DNA of 9,177 nucleotides from Clostridiaceae bacterium (GTDB taxonomy: Bacteria > Bacillota_A > Clostridia > Acetivibrionales > Acetivibrionaceae). Position 1 is the stretch's first letter. Every line of letters starts with the position of its first letter. The position numbers were made by a program, and so were the translations under genes. The notes beneath the pieces were generated by a model. That model was not told where the DNA came from and made no database searches. It saw only the letters and a program-made list of their open reading frames with translations. Below, piece by piece: positions 6,849 through 9,177 of the stretch. The stretch covers positions 1 through 9,177 of the forward strand of contig JAAZCB010000347.1 of NCBI GenBank assembly GCA_012513545.1. Reading direction: 5' to 3'.

Positions 6849-7736
6849 ATGGAAGCGACGAGAAATTTCTTAAAATCGATTGGCTTGCCCGGTGGCGATG
6901 CTTATGATTTGCCGACTTCTGAAAAGCGGTTTGTTGATGGTGGGCAGTATCGTTTTGAAGTGCCAGGTATCCAGGGACCTAGGTCAATGGAAGCTTTACT
7001 GGGGACCATGGACAATTATGGTATCCATCTGCATCGTGTTACCCAGACCAGAGGCATCATGATGCTCACGGATAATGAAATTATAGAAATGGTTCGTCTG
7101 TCAAAAGAGGCACAGACAGATCTTATCCTTGCTATCGGCCCTCGTGCAACAACGGACACCAGTGCATCTGTTAATACACCTGAAGGTGTCCGCATGGGAT
7201 ACAGGCTGCGCGGACAGGAACAAATTGTTAGAGCAGTAGAGGATGTCAAACGAGCAGTGAGTTTCGGATGTAGTTCATTCCTCGTATATGACGAGGGATG
7301 TCTATGGCTTCTTAACGAAATGCGTAAAGCCAGACAGATACCTGCAAATTGCCAGTTCAAAGTTTCTGCTCATACCGGTCACGGTAATCCTTGCTCGGCA
7401 AAACTTTTAGAGATGATTGGTGCTGACTCCATCAACCCAGTTCGTGATATCCAATTGCAGATGTTGGCGGCTATGCGTCAGGCGACTGATATTCCTCTTG
7501 ACATCCATACCGAGAATCCGGCATCATCTGGCGGCTTTATACGCCATTATGAAGTGCCAGAGATGGTACGTATTGCAGCACCAATATATTTGAAAATCGG
7601 TGGTTCGGTTGCACAAACCCACAGCTGGGATTCAACAATTGATGATGCGAAGAAGAGGGCAAAGCAGGTTTTGCTGGTAAAGCGAATGCTTGATAAATAT
7701 TACCCTGAGGCTGTTCAATCGCCAATAGGAATATAA
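6849..7736 (+). CDS. Conserved protein of unknown function, probable TIM-barrel; relatives sometimes labelled U32 peptidase
   Basis: A 295-residue soluble protein with no signal peptide or membrane span. From memory, its close relatives share the opening LPGGDAYDLPTS (13-24) and are auto-annotated as 'peptidase' or U32 family; I could not check this. The alternation of short strands and helices suggests a TIM barrel: LILAIGPRA (92-100), SFLVYDEG (143-150), KVSAHTGHGNP (171-181), SINPVRD (194-200), PLDIHTENP (216-224) and IYLKIGG (246-252). The charged and polar ends of these strands (R99, D148-E149, H175, H178, N180, H220, E222, N223) could form a metal or phosphate-binding active site. No proteolytic activity is implied by what is visible. 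The PEP mutase/isocitrate lyase signatures are not seen. Start ATG 6849 has AAGGAG 9 bases upstream. Placement inside the operon implies an enzymatic step in the same pathway. Confidence 0.75.
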   Translation: MEATRNFLKSIGLPGGDAYDLPTSEKRFVDGGQYRFEVPGIQGPRSMEALLGTMDNYGIHLHRVTQTRGIMMLTDNEIIEMVRLSKEAQTDLILAIGPRATTDTSASVNTPEGVRMGYRLRGQEQIVRAVEDVKRAVSFGCSSFLVYDEGCLWLLNEMRKARQIPANCQFKVSAHTGHGNPCSAKLLEMIGADSINPVRDIQLQMLAAMRQATDIPLDIHTENPASSGGFIRHYEVPEMVRIAAPIYLKIGGSVAQTHSWDSTIDDAKKRAKQVLLVKRMLDKYYPEAVQSPIGI

Positions 7737-7743
7737 AATAAAT

Positions 7744-7748
7744 GGAGA
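7744..7748 (+). promoter_or_regulatory. Shine-Dalgarno site favouring the ATG at 7757
   Basis: GGAGA lies 8 bases before the ATG at 7757. It falls just inside the frame opened by the ATG at 7742, which itself has only a distant TAGGA upstream. The downstream start also gives the usual ATP-grasp N-terminus. Confidence 0.5.
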
Positions 7749-7756
7749 AGTTGCAA

Positions 7757-9010
7757 ATGAATAAGAAAACAGCAATAGTGCTTGGCGGAACAAGTCCGCA
7801 TATCGCTTTGATTCAAAAATTGAAAGACAGGGGATATTTCACTATTTTGATTGATTATCTGGATAATCCCCCAGCAAAACAAGCAGCAGATCTTCATATT
7901 CAAGAAAGTACACTTGACAATGATGCAGTGTATCGTGTGGCGAAGGAGTACGATGCAGATCTTGTAATGAGTGCTTGTGTCGATCAGGCTAACATCACAG
8001 CTTGTTATGTGGCTGAAAAATTGGGGTTACCACACCCGTATAGTTTTGAGTTGGCATCCAATATTACAAATAAAGGATATATGAAGAGGGTTATGTTTGA
8101 TAATGACATCCCAACGTCTAAGTATATTTATCTCGAACCAGATCAGGAGTTACCTGATATAGATTTACATTACCCTGTTATGGTTAAACCAGCGGATTCA
8201 TGTGCTGCTTCTGGAATAAAAAAAGCTGTTGGTGAGGCTGAAATGCTACGGTTTTACTCGGAAGCAAAAAAAATTAGCCGAAATGGCCGTGTTGTAATTG
8301 AGGAATTTGTCAAAGGTGACGAAGTTAGTGTTTATTCATTTGTGTCGCATGGAAAAGCTGAAATCATTATGATTTCGCAAAGAATGAGTGTCATTGAAGG
8401 TCAAGATCAGGTGATAAAGTGCTATGCGACCTTAGCGCCTGCACCAATAAGCAAGATTGTATTTGAGAAAATTCAATCTTGTTGCACGAAGATTGCTAAT
8501 GCTTTTGGATTAGATAATACTCCATTGCATGTTCAGGTAATGATTGATAAAGACGAAATTGAAATCATTGAAATTGCACCGAGGGCTGGTGGTGGAGTTA
8601 GTTATCAGACTATCAAATCAAATACGGGATTTGATATTTTGGAAGCAACTATTGATTCTTATTTGCAGGTACCAGTTAAAGTGCATTATGGAGAACCTAA
8701 GTATTACTACGCCGTAAACATACTGTATGGTATACCATGCGTTTTTGGTCATGTTGATGGTGAAGATGAGCTCATGGCTAATGATATAATAGAGAGTTTC
8801 CATTATCACAAAACCAAGGGTATGAAGATTACTTCTGATCGAGCAAGTGGGGGCAGGATAGCAGCAGCCGTTGTTAAAGGTAAAACTAAAGAAGAACTAC
8901 TGTCAAAAATAAAATTTATGATGAAAAAAATAGAGGCATATGACGACAAGGGAAATCCTGTGCTGAGAAAAGACCTCTATTTACGTGACTTTAGAGACCT
9001 TTCAAATTAG
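7757..9010 (+). CDS. ATP-grasp family carboxylate ligase
   Basis: ATP-grasp enzyme, expected to activate a carboxylate as an acyl phosphate and join it to an amine, thiol or similar acceptor in the cytoplasm. Counting from the ATG at 7757 (417 residues), the N-terminal pre-grasp Rossmann domain starts KKTAIVLGGTSPHI (3-16). The ATP-binding core shows TNKGYMK (104-110), YPVMVKP (139-145) with Lys144 as the likely nucleotide-binding lysine, and VVIEEFVKGDEVSV (178-191). HVQVM is at 258-262 and EIAPRAGGG at 272-280, with the metal-binding glutamate and conserved Arg. The layout is closest to the carbamoyl-phosphate-synthetase/PurK/amino-acid ligase branch. Residues past about 310 form a C-terminal domain seen in several amino-acid ligases, including SGGRIAAAVVKG (364-375). 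Substrates cannot be deduced. It lies 20 bases after the preceding gene and 30 before the next, so it is probably in the same operon. Confidence 0.87.
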   Translation: MNKKTAIVLGGTSPHIALIQKLKDRGYFTILIDYLDNPPAKQAADLHIQESTLDNDAVYRVAKEYDADLVMSACVDQANITACYVAEKLGLPHPYSFELASNITNKGYMKRVMFDNDIPTSKYIYLEPDQELPDIDLHYPVMVKPADSCAASGIKKAVGEAEMLRFYSEAKKISRNGRVVIEEFVKGDEVSVYSFVSHGKAEIIMISQRMSVIEGQDQVIKCYATLAPAPISKIVFEKIQSCCTKIANAFGLDNTPLHVQVMIDKDEIEIIEIAPRAGGGVSYQTIKSNTGFDILEATIDSYLQVPVKVHYGEPKYYYAVNILYGIPCVFGHVDGEDELMANDIIESFHYHKTKGMKITSDRASGGRIAAAVVKGKTKEELLSKIKFMMKKIEAYDDKGNPVLRKDLYLRDFRDLSN

Positions 9011-9025
9011 AGATAAATATTAATT

Positions 9026-9031
9026 GGAGGG
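9026..9031 (+). promoter_or_regulatory. Shine-Dalgarno site of the CitE-like gene
   Basis: GGAGGG stands 9 bases before the ATG at 9041. An in-frame TTG at 9035 is only 3 bases away, so the ATG is preferred. Confidence 0.55.
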
Positions 9032-9040
9032 CAATTGACA

Positions 9041-9177
9041 ATGTTCCATCATCAATACAATCCGGGGTACGAATTCGTCAAGGGACCCGTCGAATTTAAC
9101 AAGTATACAGATAGGAGTCTACTGCAGTATTGTTTGGGTGCAACGATGTATATGCCCGGTACGAAAGATTTCGCACA
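9041..9177 (+). CDS. HpcH/HpaI aldolase/citrate lyase (CitE)-like protein, N-terminal fragment cut by window end
   Basis: Only the first 45 codons are visible, running open to the edge of the window. After a polar lead (MFHHQYNPGYEF), the stretch LLQYCLGATMYMPGTKDFA (27-45) matches the first barrel strand of CitE-like proteins. It is closest to the branch whose members read LGATLYMPAT, a type I recall near TerD-type stress operons, rather than the LLFVPG form of true citrate lyase. The family makes or breaks a carbon-carbon bond next to a keto acid or acyl-CoA. The strong Shine-Dalgarno site and 30-base gap place it in the operon with the ATP-grasp ligase. The catalytic residues lie outside the window, so the identification is moderate only. 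Confidence 0.6.
   Translation, partial: MFHHQYNPGYEFVKGPVEFNKYTDRSLLQYCLGATMYMPGTKDFA

Noticed and set aside
7016..7360. Open minus-strand frame of 114 codons inside the unknown TIM-barrel-like gene
   Set aside because: Antisense shadow of a conserved coding sequence; composition is Ser/Arg-rich with no domain.
6849..7736. Phosphonate pathway (PEP mutase) as the role of the TIM-barrel-like protein
   Set aside because: I looked for the PEP mutase signature around an EDK-x-x-P-K-type loop and did not see it; the protein also lacks the KKCGH motif of isocitrate-lyase relatives.

Overview
The window reads as part of a surface-polysaccharide locus from a Gram-positive, low-to-medium GC bacterium, most likely of the Clostridia/Bacillota. 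The reasons are purine-rich Shine-Dalgarno sites before nearly every gene, use of TTG and GTG starts, a TuaB/WzxC-type flippase, and a Cro/C1-type regulator fused to a sugar-nucleotidyltransferase-like domain. The genus cannot be told from the sequence. All supported genes are on the + strand. No RNA gene, insertion sequence or CRISPR array was seen.

Layout. Bases 1-3249 hold the export and assembly end of a polysaccharide cluster: the C-terminal part of a Wzy/O-antigen-ligase-like membrane polymerase, an overlapping family 2 glycosyltransferase, and an overlapping Wzx-type flippase. The first two genes are very AT-rich (about 28-30% GC in sampled lines). From the flippase onward the DNA is about 40-48% GC, so the locus looks like a mosaic joined near base 1800.

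Bases 3296-4336 encode an unusual protein: a helix-turn-helix domain followed by a full-length RmlA-like (glucose-1-phosphate thymidylyltransferase) domain. Its nucleotide-binding and metal-binding signatures are degenerate, while the RmlA C-terminal signature is well kept. It looks like a pseudoenzyme regulator that may sense a sugar nucleotide.

After a 192-base gap, bases 4529-9177 carry a tight run of five metabolic genes that continues past the window. They encode a D-2-hydroxyacid dehydrogenase, an MmgE/PrpD-family protein, a conserved 295-residue protein of unknown function (probably a TIM barrel), an ATP-grasp carboxylate ligase, and the start of a CitE/HpcH-like aldolase or lyase. The spacing (6-30 bases, with Shine-Dalgarno sites overlapping stop codons) suggests one operon. 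The enzyme types point to making a hydroxy- or keto-acid and joining it through its carboxylate to an amine or similar acceptor. The product is not known. It could be a decoration of the polysaccharide or a separate small molecule. This cassette and the adjacent regulator are the best candidates for something undescribed here.
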